25,572 nt of DNA from Bacillota bacterium (GCA_023415575.1 JAEZKF010000013.1:1-25572); one strand, 5' to 3'; counted from the first letter of the stretch, positions 14,046-22,288 are shown. The notes: a model not told the origin generated them from the sequence alone. A program made the numbers and translations.

Positions 14046-14063
14046 CCCCGCCGCAAGGCGGGG
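14046..14063 (-). terminator. Possible terminator after the NERD-like gene
   Basis: CCCCGCC and GGCGGGG form a perfect 7-bp stem. On the minus strand it is followed by CGATTTAACT, a poor T run. It lies about 48 bases past the stop of the NERD-like gene. Confidence 0.45.
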
Positions 14064-14110
14064 TTACCATCTGAAAAAGGCAGGATAGAGCCCGAAACGA
14101 TATTCTGAAC

Positions 14111-14707
14111 TTAACCCTGCTTTGCAGTCAGGATGCTTGCAACCTTCTCGATGTCGACCCCTGCGTCCTGTTCGTACTTGGACTTACCGAGCATCGCCGA
14201 AAGACGGTTTAGGCGGATAACCGGAAGGCTTTGCGGGACAAATAGAGCCAAGGCCTTTTCGGAGCTGTCTACAACGTTGACCGAATCGATGGTAAGGCGG
14301 TAAATCTTGTTTGCGGCAAGCAGAGTGCGTATTGCGTCAACCTTTGCCTGCAAATCAAGCGTAAGGCTTTCCGGCTGCTGCCTTTGGCCCTTTTTGGGGA
14401 TGTATGTCCACTTTTTATCGTCCGCTGTGCCGTAAAGCTCGCCCCGGAATTCGTGGGCGTCCACAACAAGGATGCCGAAGATGCCGACCAGCACATGGCT
14501 GATGGTTTTTTCGCCGTCCTTGTAGGGGATGGTGACGTCAGTAAGCACCTTATAGCCGCGCAGGCGGGAAAAGCTCTTGAGCTTTGCTGTCACCTTGGTG
14601 CGTACATAGCGGCCCTGCGACTGCAGTACGAGGTCACGAATTAAAAACACTGCAACGATGGCTGCGCAAACAGTCAGGGCAAGGGTAAGATAGAAATACC
14701 ATGGCAT
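14111..14707 (-). CDS. NERD-domain-like membrane-anchored protein
   Basis: A 198-residue protein. Residues 5-24 form one membrane helix (FYLTLALTVCAAIVAVFLI). The region about 40-150 follows the NERD (nuclease-related) pattern: VLTDVTIPY, then ISHVLVGIFGILVVDAHEFRG, GELYG and KKWTYI. In active NERD nucleases this reads roughly I-D-H-V-L...V-I-E-x-K. Here the aspartate is Ser70, the glutamate Asp83 and the lysine His85, so nuclease activity is doubtful. The C-terminal part (VVDSSEKALALFVPQSLPVI) also fits NERD proteins. The GGAGG site is 11 bases from the chosen ATG; an alternative ATG is at 14725. It lies 35 bases after the cupin gene on the same strand. Confidence 0.75.
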   Translation of the reverse strand: MPWYFYLTLALTVCAAIVAVFLIRDLVLQSQGRYVRTKVTAKLKSFSRLRGYKVLTDVTIPYKDGEKTISHVLVGIFGILVVDAHEFRGELYGTADDKKWTYIPKKGQRQQPESLTLDLQAKVDAIRTLLAANKIYRLTIDSVNVVDSSEKALALFVPQSLPVIRLNRLSAMLGKSKYEQDAGVDIEKVASILTAKQG

Positions 14708-14742
14708 GATAAAACATTCCTCCAACGTGCACTACAAAAGGC

Positions 14743-15003
14743 TTAGCCAAACCGATAGTGCTTTTTAATCTTTTTGCTGACGTGCCACACACATACAAGC
14801 CCCTGCGGGAAAACGACATAGTCGCCGGCGCCAAAGCTTACGCTGCCGCCGTCATAGGTCACGGTCGCCTCGCCCTCAAGGATCAGACAGGTCTCCTTTG
14901 ATGAGTAGCTCCAGTCAAACTCACTTGGCTCGCACTCCCAAGTGGGGCAGCTTTTCATATCAGCAATCTGTGCCTCGGTGGGTTTTGTTACGCTGATCTT
15001 CAT
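14743..15003 (-). CDS. Small cupin-domain protein
   Basis: An 86-residue single cupin, near the minimum size for the DUF861/cupin_3 type. The barrel is seen in FDWSYSSKETCLILEGEATV, SFGAGDYVVFPQGLVCVWHV and KKIKKHYRFG. The usual metal-binding histidines of the first cupin motif are missing, as is common in DUF861, so any activity is uncertain. AAGGAGAGG precedes the ATG. It is upstream of the NERD-like gene and probably co-transcribed with it. I could not identify its promoter with confidence in the 300 bases up to the divergent operon. Confidence 0.85.
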   Translation of the reverse strand: MKISVTKPTEAQIADMKSCPTWECEPSEFDWSYSSKETCLILEGEATVTYDGGSVSFGAGDYVVFPQGLVCVWHVSKKIKKHYRFG

Positions 15004-15210
15004 AAAAGAATCCTCTCCTTTTCACATGTGGTTTGATGTCGCCGCCTATAGGGCGGAAATGATGCTATCGCCTAAAACACCGGTTTATCCTGCAAGCCTT
15101 GCAGCTGATTTTTGGGTATCGATGCAAAAGGGCAGAATGTTCATCCGGTGCAGCCGCAGGGAAGCCCCGACGGCCATAGCTTTGTTACCCCTTATCATAT
15201 CATATTTCGG

Positions 15211-15239
15211 TTTATATTTTCACCCTTATATGGTATAAT
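15211..15239 (+). promoter_or_regulatory. Promoter of the DUF1624-MFS/GH2 operon
   Basis: TTTATA (15211-15216), a 17-base spacer and TATAAT (15234-15239) preceded by TGG (extended -10). The leader is about 57 bases. The 300-base gap 15004-15303 otherwise shows only a short palindrome TGCAAG-C-CTTGCA (15091-15103) and no gene. Confidence 0.65.
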
Positions 15240-15303
15240 TTTTTTAAATTTTATTACGGATAGGTTTTTTAATTGGATTACAAAACGTTAGGAGCGAAAA
15301 GAG

Positions 15304-16077
15304 ATGGAAAATGGTTCGCAGTCCCTGCCGGGAAAACGGGTTGGGCTCATTGACGAGATAAGAGGGCTTTCCATCCTGCTGATGGTAATCTATCATCTCT
15401 TTTTTGACCTTGTGTACTTATATGGCGTAAACATTCCGGCCTTTAACAGCCCCCTGCTTGCGTTTTTGCAGCCCTTTTTCGCGGGCGTTTTTATATTTAT
15501 ATCGGGCGTTGCCTGCCGCTATTCCAGAAATAATCTCAAGCGCGGAGCAGTATGCTTTGTGCTGGGGCTCGGGCTTACCGCTGTCACATGGCTGTTTGTG
15601 CCGGACGCGGTTATATTATTCGGCATCCTGCATTTCTTGGGTATCTCCATGATGCTGTATGCCCTTATGCACCGCGTGCTTGACCGTATTAAGCCGTGGC
15701 TTGGCGCTGCTGTGATGGCAGTGCTGTTCGCTGTGACCTACTTGGTACCCAAAGGGGCACTCGGCATCCCTCCCCTGTGCGTGTACCTGCCGGAGGGGCT
15801 TTACAAAACATCTTTTCTATTCCCCTTGGGCCTTCCGGGCATAGGTTTTTTTTCGGCGGACTATTTTCCGCTTGTGCCGTGGCTGTTCTTATTCTTTGCG
15901 GGCGCCTATATCGGGGTGTATTTTAGAGAAAACTGCATGCCGGCATGGTGCTACAAGACCCACATTCGCCCGCTTGCCTTTGTGGGCAGACACACCCTAA
16001 TCGTATATCTTTTGCACCAGCCTGTTGTTTATGGGGTATTGTATGTCGTCTTCTTATTGATAGGAAAAGCTTCCTAA
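15304..16077 (+). CDS. DUF1624/HGSNAT-like membrane acyltransferase-family protein
   Basis: A 257-residue membrane protein with about seven helices, matching the DUF1624 family related to the catalytic part of heparan-alpha-glucosaminide N-acetyltransferase. The start is characteristic (RVGLIDEIRGLSILLMVIYH, then LFFDLVYLYG), followed by FFAGVFIFISGVACRYS and ILHFLGISMMLYAL. The conserved His in VIYH and the following Asp are the expected active-site region. Bacterial members are mostly uncharacterised; transfer of an acyl group to an exported sugar is a family-based guess. A TAGGAGCG site precedes the ATG. It is first in the operon that leads to the MFS-GH2 fusion. Confidence 0.88.
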   Translation: MENGSQSLPGKRVGLIDEIRGLSILLMVIYHLFFDLVYLYGVNIPAFNSPLLAFLQPFFAGVFIFISGVACRYSRNNLKRGAVCFVLGLGLTAVTWLFVPDAVILFGILHFLGISMMLYALMHRVLDRIKPWLGAAVMAVLFAVTYLVPKGALGIPPLCVYLPEGLYKTSFLFPLGLPGIGFFSADYFPLVPWLFLFFAGAYIGVYFRENCMPAWCYKTHIRPLAFVGRHTLIVYLLHQPVVYGVLYVVFLLIGKAS

Positions 16078-16104
16078 AGACGACTCAAATAAAGGAGATT
16101 TTAA

Positions 16105-16239
16105 ATGGACACCTCGGGGAAACGACTCAAACGGTTCTTTTGCGTTTTAGCAATCCTTGCAGTATTGTGCGCTGCAGCCTTGACCGGCCTGAATTTGGCG
16201 TATAACCATAAGGCCGGGCAGATAACCGCAAACGACTAG
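16105..16239 (+). CDS. 44-residue single-helix membrane peptide
   Basis: A small gene with a strong AAAGGAG site 7 bases before the ATG, 27 bases after the DUF1624 gene. The product starts with a basic stretch (MDTSGKRLKRFF), followed by one membrane helix (about 11-32, CVLAILAVLCAAALTGLNLA), then a short outer tail ending QITAND. The stop is TAG. The same frame then continues without a stop for about 20 more protein-like codons, up to the ribosome site of the MFS-GH2 gene. I do not recognise a family. It could be an accessory subunit of the transporter fusion, or the front part of a broken longer gene. Confidence 0.6.
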   Translation: MDTSGKRLKRFFCVLAILAVLCAAALTGLNLAYNHKAGQITAND

Positions 16240-16301
16240 ACGATATTAAAAACAAGCGAGCTTGCCACCAAGATACCGGAGGTAAAAAAGGAGGAGCAGT
16301 C

Positions 16302-19300
16302 GTGGGTAAAACAAACGCAGCAAGACTTTCGGGCAAGACATGGGCCGCACTTGTACTGTTCGGCCTGTTCGGGCAGGTTGCATGGACAATCGAGAACATG
16401 TACTTTAACGTCTTCCTCTACAACACCATTACGGGGGATACACGCTATATTGCGGCGATGGTAGCCGCGAGCGCCGTGACCGCCACCGTGACCACCCTGC
16501 TTATCGGCGCTCTTTCCGACAAAATGGGCAGGCGCCGCGTGCTGATGATAGCAGGCTATGTTTTGTGGGGTATCAGCACAATGAGCTTTGCGCTGCTCAA
16601 GGTTGAAAGTATTGCCTCCTTTGTTCCCGCCGCGATGGCAGTACAGGTGACCGCCCTTTTAGTGGTGGTTATGGACTGCGTGATGACCTTCTTCGGCTCA
16701 TCCGCCAACGATGCAGCCTTTAATGCCTGGGTGACCGATGTGACCGACGAGACCAACCGCGGGCGGGTGGAATCGGTGCTTGCCATTCTGCCACTTGTTG
16801 CCATGCTCATCATCTTCGGCGGGCTCGATTGGCTGACCGCCTCAGGCCGATGGAGCGACTTCTTTGTGATTATCGGCGGTCTTACCATTCTGGGCGGACT
16901 GCTGGGGGCACTCTTTATCAAGGAAGCGCCCCATGTGCAAAAGAGTGACCAGACCTATTTCAAAAACATCGTGTACGGTCTGCGACCTTCGGTTGTAAAG
17001 GCAAACGGCAGGCTTTACCTCGCGCTTGTCGCCCTGTGTGTGTACGCTGCGTCCTTTCAGGTATTTATGCCCTACCTTATCATCTACATACAAAAATACT
17101 TAGGCATTGACAACTACGCCCTGCTTCTTGGAGTCGTGCTGATTGCAAGCTCGGTAATCAGCGTTGTGTTTGGGCCTGTGATTGATAAGATGGGCAAGGC
17201 GCGGTTTGCGGTATTTGCCGTTGTGGCCGAGATAGCGGGGCTTGTGCTTATGGTGCTTGCACGGTCGTTTGCCGGGGTTGTTTGCGCGGGCATTGTGATG
17301 CTGGGCGGAGGCATGCTCGTTTCCGCCTGCTTAAGCGGCCTTGTGCGCGACTACACCCCCGAGGGCAAGGCAGGGCTGTTTCAGGGTATCCGCATGATAT
17401 TCGGCGTGATGATTCCCATGGTGACGGGGCCCTACATCGGCTCAGGGGTTATCCGCAACTCGGGCGCAACCTACGAGGTGCTGGGGCAGATAAAGCAGGT
17501 GCCCACCCCCGCCATCTTTGCAGCATCGGCTCTGGTACTGCTTTTGGTGTTTATCCCCCTTGTGCTTATACGAAGCAAGGATAAAAAGAAAAAGAGCGGG
17601 CTGCGCACCCTGCTTACCCCGTGGGGAGAGAACCTCAATCCCGATGCGCCCCTGCCCGAATACCCGCGCCCGCAGATGGAGCGGGATAGCTTTTTCAACC
17701 TAAACGGCAGGTGGCAGTATGCCTTTGTAAAGACAGGCGAGCCCCAGCCGAAGGAATACGACGGCGAGATCATCGTGCCCTTCAGCCCCGAGTCGCCGCT
17801 TTCCGGTGTGGGCAGGGCGCTCGCAAAAGACGAAACCCTATGGTACCGCCGCACCTTTACACTGCCGGACGGCTTTGTGCGCGGGCGTGTGGTGTTGCAG
17901 TTCGGCGCGGTAGACCAGCGGTGCACTGTGTGGGTAAACGGCAAGGAGGTCTGCGCCCACGCAGGCGGCTACCTGCCCTTTTCGGCGGACATCACCCATG
18001 CCCTGCGAACGGGAGAAAACGAGCTTGTGGTAGCTGTTACCGATAAAACCGCGGATGACATTTTTAGCTACGGCAAGCAAAACGATAAGCCCGGCGGCAT
18101 CTGGTACACTGCCCAGAGCGGCATCTGGCAGACGGTTTGGCTTGAAAGCGTGCCCGAGCGTTACATAGAGCGGCTTTCCATCACTCCTCTGTACGACGAG
18201 GGGAAGGTCTCTGTTGCGGTTTTAATGAACGAGGGCAGCGCCGAGGGTGCGACGGTCGAGGTGTATCGGGAGGGTACGGCTATCGCAACCGGCGTTTGCG
18301 GGGCGGATAATACCTGCACCATCACCCTTGGCGACTTTATCAGTTGGAGCCCGGATAACCCGTTCTTGTATGACCTTGTTGTTGCGGCAGATAATGATAG
18401 GGTAAAAAGCTATTTTGGCATGAGAAAGTTCTCGCTTATGCAGGATGATAAGGGATATATGCGGCTTGCTCTTAATAACAAGCCTTATTTTCACAACGGT
18501 CTGTTAGACCAGGGCTACTGGAGCGACGGCCTTTACACCCCGCCCGATGACCGCGCGATGGAAAGCGACATCCGCACCATGAAGGACCTTGGCTTTAACA
18601 TGCTGCGCAAGCATATCAAAATAGAACCCCTGCGGTGGTACTACCACTGCGACCGGCTCGGCATGCTGGTGTGGCAGGACATGGTCAGCGGCGGCGAGCA
18701 TTACAAGCCCATGGTAACGCAGATACTACCCTTTATCGGGATTCACTTAAAGGACAGCCGCTACAGGCTGTTTGGCAGAAACGATGAAAAGAGCAAAAAC
18801 CAATACCTTGAGGAGATGGAGGAGACGGTAGCGCTCCTCTACAACACCGTAAGCCTTGCGGTTTGGGTTCCCTTTAACGAGGGCTGGGGACAGTTTGACT
18901 CACTGGCCGTCACCCAGCGCATGTGGGAGCTTGACCCGACAAGGCAGGTTGACCACGCAAGCGGCTGGCACGACCAAGGCGGCGGGGATTTTAAAAGCCG
19001 CCATGTATACTACAAGCCCATTCGCCTGAAGGCGGACGGCAGGGCTCTTGCCTTGAGCGAGTTCGGCGGCTACAGCCTGCCTGTTGAGGGGCATATGGCA
19101 AGCGATACGGAGTTTGGTTACCGCATTCTGCGCACCCGTGGGGACTTCTGGGAGGCCTTCCGAACATTGTATGAAAAAGAGGTTATCCCCCACATCGAAA
19201 AAGGCTTATGCGCTGCAGTTTACACCCAGCTAAGCGACGTGGAGGAGGAGGTCAACGGACTTCTGACCGACGACCGCCGGGTGCTCAAGGTGGATAAAGA

Positions 19301-19355
19301 GGCAGTAAGAGCCCTAAACGCAAGGCTTACACTGCCCATAACGGAGAGTGACTGA
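16302..19355 (+). CDS. Fusion of an MFS transporter and a family-2 glycoside hydrolase
   Basis: A 1017-residue single open frame. Residues 1-423 are a 12-helix MFS transporter of the SLC45/GPH-like type, with GALSDKMGRRRVLM after the second helix and VTDETNRGRVESVLAI in the first half. A basic linker (about 424-459, RSKDKKKKSG...) leads to a complete GH2 enzyme: the sugar-binding jelly roll (about 460-600, SFFNLNGRWQYAF, GGIWYTAQSGIWQTVWLE), an immunoglobulin-like domain (about 610-690), and a TIM barrel (about 700-1010). The acid/base is Glu860 in FNEGWGQF and the nucleophile Glu920 in LSEFGGY. With both MFS ends inside, the hydrolase would be cytosolic. GTG start, with AAGGAGGAG 5 bases upstream. 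No internal ribosome site was seen at the junction. Confidence 0.9.
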   Translation: MGKTNAARLSGKTWAALVLFGLFGQVAWTIENMYFNVFLYNTITGDTRYIAAMVAASAVTATVTTLLIGALSDKMGRRRVLMIAGYVLWGISTMSFALLKVESIASFVPAAMAVQVTALLVVVMDCVMTFFGSSANDAAFNAWVTDVTDETNRGRVESVLAILPLVAMLIIFGGLDWLTASGRWSDFFVIIGGLTILGGLLGALFIKEAPHVQKSDQTYFKNIVYGLRPSVVKANGRLYLALVALCVYAASFQVFMPYLIIYIQKYLGIDNYALLLGVVLIASSVISVVFGPVIDKMGKARFAVFAVVAEIAGLVLMVLARSFAGVVCAGIVMLGGGMLVSACLSGLVRDYTPEGKAGLFQGIRMIFGVMIPMVTGPYIGSGVIRNSGATYEVLGQIKQVPTPAIFAASALVLLLVFIPLVLIRSKDKKKKSGLRTLLTPWGENLNPDAPLPEYPRPQMERDSFFNLNGRWQYAFVKTGEPQPKEYDGEIIVPFSPESPLSGVGRALAKDETLWYRRTFTLPDGFVRGRVVLQFGAVDQRCTVWVNGKEVCAHAGGYLPFSADITHALRTGENELVVAVTDKTADDIFSYGKQNDKPGGIWYTAQSGIWQTVWLESVPERYIERLSITPLYDEGKVSVAVLMNEGSAEGATVEVYREGTAIATGVCGADNTCTITLGDFISWSPDNPFLYDLVVAADNDRVKSYFGMRKFSLMQDDKGYMRLALNNKPYFHNGLLDQGYWSDGLYTPPDDRAMESDIRTMKDLGFNMLRKHIKIEPLRWYYHCDRLGMLVWQDMVSGGEHYKPMVTQILPFIGIHLKDSRYRLFGRNDEKSKNQYLEEMEETVALLYNTVSLAVWVPFNEGWGQFDSLAVTQRMWELDPTRQVDHASGWHDQGGGDFKSRHVYYKPIRLKADGRALALSEFGGYSLPVEGHMASDTEFGYRILRTRGDFWEAFRTLYEKEVIPHIEKGLCAAVYTQLSDVEEEVNGLLTDDRRVLKVDKEAVRALNARLTLPITESD

Positions 19356-19360
19356 GGACT

Positions 19361-19807
19361 ATGAGGGTGCTGATTGACGCGGACGCTTGTCCCGTAACCG
19401 ACATCGCCATATCGATAGCAAGGGCCCATTCGCTTGAGGTCATCCTGTTTTGCGACACCTCCCACTTTATGCAGAGAGATGGTGCGCGGACGGTGATTGT
19501 TTCCAAAGGGGCGGATGCCGCCGACTTTAAGCTGATTGGGGAGCTCAAAAAGGGGGATGTGGTCATCACGCAGGACTACGGGCTTGCGGCAATGGCACTT
19601 GCGCGTGGTGCCTTAGTCATGGCCCCCTCCGGGATGCAGTACACCGATGAGAATATGACATCCCTGCTTGAAAGCAGGCATATGGTCAAAAAGCTGCTGC
19701 GCGCAGGCAAGCGGGTAAAGGGGCCGGCAAAGCGCACAGCCGAGCAGGACGAGGCATTCCGGCAGGCCTTTGCAAGGCTGCTGGAGGATGCGCTCAAGCA
19801 AAGCTGA
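19361..19807 (+). CDS. YaiI/YqxD family protein (UPF0178, DUF188)
   Basis: A 148-residue protein with the family start VLIDADACPVTDIAI, SKGADAADFKLI, the acidic VVITQDYGLAAMAL, and the end RTAEQDEAFRQAFARLL. The fold is PIN/NYN-like, with conserved aspartates that suggest a metal-dependent nuclease, but the function is not established. It begins 5 bases after the stop of the MFS-GH2 gene, so it is very probably co-transcribed. The link to sugar use is positional only. The ribosome site (TGAGGA) overlaps the preceding stop. Confidence 0.93.
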   Translation: MRVLIDADACPVTDIAISIARAHSLEVILFCDTSHFMQRDGARTVIVSKGADAADFKLIGELKKGDVVITQDYGLAAMALARGALVMAPSGMQYTDENMTSLLESRHMVKKLLRAGKRVKGPAKRTAEQDEAFRQAFARLLEDALKQS

Positions 19808-19829
19808 CGACAGCAAAAGGAGGAGCAGC

Positions 19830-20837
19830 ATGGCAAAATCGGCGAACAGCAAGCTAAAGCTATTGTATCTCATGGATATTTTGCTTGAGCACACCGACGA
19901 GGAAAACCCGATTACGCTCGCAGAGATTATGACTCGCCTTGAGCGCATGGGGATTACGGCGGAGCGCAAGTCTTTGTATGCGGACATCGAGCTTTTGCGC
20001 GATTACGGGCTTGATATCCTAACCAAAAAGCAAAAGCAGTTCGGCTACTACATCGGATCGCGGCAGTTTGAGCTTGCGGAGCTCCGCCTGCTGGTGGATG
20101 CCGTGCAGTCCGCGCGGTTTATCTCGCCAAAGAAGAGCGAGCAGCTCATCAAAAAGCTGGAAAGCCTTGCAAGCCATGCGCAGGCGCGCACCCTCCACCG
20201 CGAGGTGTTTGTGCTCGACCGCGCAAAGACCCCCAACGAGAAGATTTACTATAGTGTTGATATTCTGCACATTGCCATCACCGACGGGGTGAAGGTGGCA
20301 TTTCGCTATTTTGAGTATGCGCCGGATAAGTCCATACGCTATAAGAATGACGGGGAGGAGTATATTGTAAGCCCCTACGCCCTGATGTGGGCAAACGACT
20401 TTTACTACCTTGTTGCGTACTGCGATAAGCACCAAGGAGACTTTACCCATTTTCGCGTCGACCGCATGGAGGGGGTTCGTGCCCTTGAGGAAAAGCGCAT
20501 CCTCGCGCTTGAGGCGACGGGCACCGAGCTTGATGTCGCCCGCTATGGAAACCGGATGTTCTCGATGTTCGGCGGGGAGACTACCAAGGTGCGCCTGCGG
20601 TGCAAAAACCATCTCGTGAACGTGGTAATCGACCGGTTCGGGCTGGAAGTGCCGATTATGCCGGACGGCGACGACTGGTTCATCGCAGCTGTGGAGGTGG
20701 CGGTAAGCCCGATGTTCTTGGGCTGGCTGTGCTCATTCGGAGGCGAGATGCGGGTGATAAGCCCCGAGAACGTGGCGCGCTCACTAAAGGAGCATGTGGA
20801 AGGCATTGCGCGTTTATATCCTCAGCATGAGTTTTAA
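19830..20837 (+). CDS. WYL-domain transcriptional regulator
   Basis: A 335-residue regulator of the usual DeoR-HTH plus WYL build. Residues 5-60 are the helix-turn-helix (KLKLLYLMDILLEHTDEENP, then ITAERKSLYADIELLRDYGL). The WYL domain is about 140-225 (VSPYALMWANDFYYLVAYCD, then FTHFRVDRM, with the Trp position replaced by Tyr). A WCX-type C-terminal part follows (about 240-335). WYL proteins sense nucleotides or other small ligands. The start at 19830 has an AAAGGAGGAG site; the frame is open to 19770. It lies 22 bases after the YaiI gene and closes the operon. It may control the sugar genes or act elsewhere. Confidence 0.92.
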   Translation: MAKSANSKLKLLYLMDILLEHTDEENPITLAEIMTRLERMGITAERKSLYADIELLRDYGLDILTKKQKQFGYYIGSRQFELAELRLLVDAVQSARFISPKKSEQLIKKLESLASHAQARTLHREVFVLDRAKTPNEKIYYSVDILHIAITDGVKVAFRYFEYAPDKSIRYKNDGEEYIVSPYALMWANDFYYLVAYCDKHQGDFTHFRVDRMEGVRALEEKRILALEATGTELDVARYGNRMFSMFGGETTKVRLRCKNHLVNVVIDRFGLEVPIMPDGDDWFIAAVEVAVSPMFLGWLCSFGGEMRVISPENVARSLKEHVEGIARLYPQHEF

Positions 20838-20962
20838 GGGCAGTGCCTTTGCCAATAATACTTACGACAAGGCAGGAGTCTATCGCTTATGCTTGGTTGT
20901 ATACGCAGACAGGGCACAGAACAGCCTAGCGAAAAAAGTTGGGGCACATCAGCGAAAATAGG

Positions 20963-20991
20963 TTGAAAAAACACCCCGAGTTCTCTATAAT
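20963..20991 (+). promoter_or_regulatory. Promoter of oadB
   Basis: TTGAAA (20963-20968), a 17-base spacer and TATAAT (20986-20991). Initiation near 20998 gives a leader of about 109 bases. Between the WYL stop and this promoter I see no gene and no clear terminator. Confidence 0.75.
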
Positions 20992-20998
20992 TAGCTGT

Positions 20999-21082
20999 GG
21001 TATGTCCAAAAGACGTTATTGTTAGACCGGAAGATGCGATATTTGTTGATGCAGCAACTGACTAAGCAGCAAACCGGATACC
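20999..21082 (+). promoter_or_regulatory. Structured leader upstream of oadB
   Basis: GGTATGTCC (20999-21007) at the very start of the RNA can pair with GGATACC (21076-21082), with one bulged G, enclosing about 68 bases. Inside are a GTTG/CAAC hairpin and a TTAG/CTAA pairing. The AAAGGAG ribosome site begins 7 bases after the closing stem. This is the general shape of a riboswitch aptamer, but I cannot assign a class. Confidence 0.4.
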
Positions 21083-21106
21083 AAATCAAAGGAGTCGTGA
21101 GTTAAT

Positions 21107-22288
21107 TTGGGTATTCTTCAGGATTTCAGTTTTCTGACGGAAGGCGTTACCTATTTCTTTACCCAGTCCGATGGATGGAAGATGATCTTAATGTGGATTG
21201 TGGGCGCAGTCCTCATCTATCTAGCCATAAAAAAGGATTATGAACCTGCCCTGCTTCTGCCTATGGGCTTTGGCGCTATCATTATCAACATCCCCTTTTC
21301 GGGTCTTGCCAATCAGCAGATGGCCGGTATCGGTGAGGTAAACGGCATCCTCGACTGGTTGTTTAAAATCGGCATTGAGGCAAGCGAGGCTATGCCCCTT
21401 TTGCTCTTTGTCGGAATCGGCGCAATGATCGATTTCGGCCCATTGCTTTCCAACCCCAAGATGTTCCTGTTCGGCGCGGCTGCACAGTTTGGTATCTTTG
21501 CAACCATCGTGCTCGCTGTGGTGTTCGGCTTTGACCTAAAAGACGCTGCTGCCATCGGCATCATCGGTGCGGCAGACGGCCCGACCTCTATCCTTGTTTC
21601 GCAGGTATTAAAGAGCAATTACATCGGACCGATTGCTGTGGCAGCGTATTCCTATATGGCGCTTGTTCCCATTATTCAGCCTGTTGCCATCAAGGCGGTT
21701 ACCACCAAGAAAGAGCGCCAGATTCGCATGCCCTATAACCCCAAGAGCGTTTCCAAGCTCACCCGCATCCTGTTCCCCATCCTCGTTTCGATTGTGGCAG
21801 GTCTTGTGGCGCCCGCTTCGCTCTCGCTGGTTGGCATGCTGATGTTCGGTAACCTCATCCGTGAGTGCGGCGCGCTCGACCGTTTGAGCGAGACCGCCCA
21901 GAAGGAGCTTGCAAACCTCGTTACCCTCTTCCTCGGCATCACCATCGCCTCCACCATGAAGGCGGAGACCTTCGTTTCGTGGCAGACGATTCTGATTATG
22001 GCCCTTGGCCTTGCGGCGTTCGTCTTTGACACCATCGGCGGCGTGCTGTTTGCCAAGTTCTTAAACCTCTTCCTCAAGGAGAAGATCAACCCCATGATTG
22101 GCGGTGCCGGTATCTCGGCATTCCCGATGTCGGCCCGTGTCATTCAGAAGCTGGCACTCAAAGAGGATAACCAGAACCACCTGCTCATGCACGCAGTAGG
22201 CGCAAACGTATCCGGTCAGATTGCCTCTGTTGTGGCGGGCGGTATTATCTTAAACATCCTGCCGGAATTGATTGCAAAGCTCGGCTGA
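21107..22288 (+). CDS. Na+-pumping decarboxylase beta subunit
   Basis: A 393-residue membrane protein of the OadB/GcdB/MmdB family, at the usual length and with about nine to eleven helices. The signature IIGAADGPTSILVSQ holds the conserved Asp that takes part in sodium transport, and GAGISAFPMSARVIQKLA is the second conserved segment. In the complex it couples decarboxylation of a carboxybiotin carrier to Na+ export. No carboxyltransferase or biotin carrier is encoded nearby, so the substrate (oxaloacetate, glutaconyl- or methylmalonyl-CoA) is unknown. The start is a TTG, 11 bases after AAAGGAG; the N-terminus fits the family (GILQDFSFLTEGVTYF). Confidence 0.93.
   Translation: MGILQDFSFLTEGVTYFFTQSDGWKMILMWIVGAVLIYLAIKKDYEPALLLPMGFGAIIINIPFSGLANQQMAGIGEVNGILDWLFKIGIEASEAMPLLLFVGIGAMIDFGPLLSNPKMFLFGAAAQFGIFATIVLAVVFGFDLKDAAAIGIIGAADGPTSILVSQVLKSNYIGPIAVAAYSYMALVPIIQPVAIKAVTTKKERQIRMPYNPKSVSKLTRILFPILVSIVAGLVAPASLSLVGMLMFGNLIRECGALDRLSETAQKELANLVTLFLGITIASTMKAETFVSWQTILIMALGLAAFVFDTIGGVLFAKFLNLFLKEKINPMIGGAGISAFPMSARVIQKLALKEDNQNHLLMHAVGANVSGQIASVVAGGIILNILPELIAKLG

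Noticed and set aside
17571..17700. Assembly error or two separate genes at the MFS-GH2 junction
   Set aside because: The frame is continuous through a sensible linker, and the internal ATG before ERDSFFNLNG has no ribosome site.
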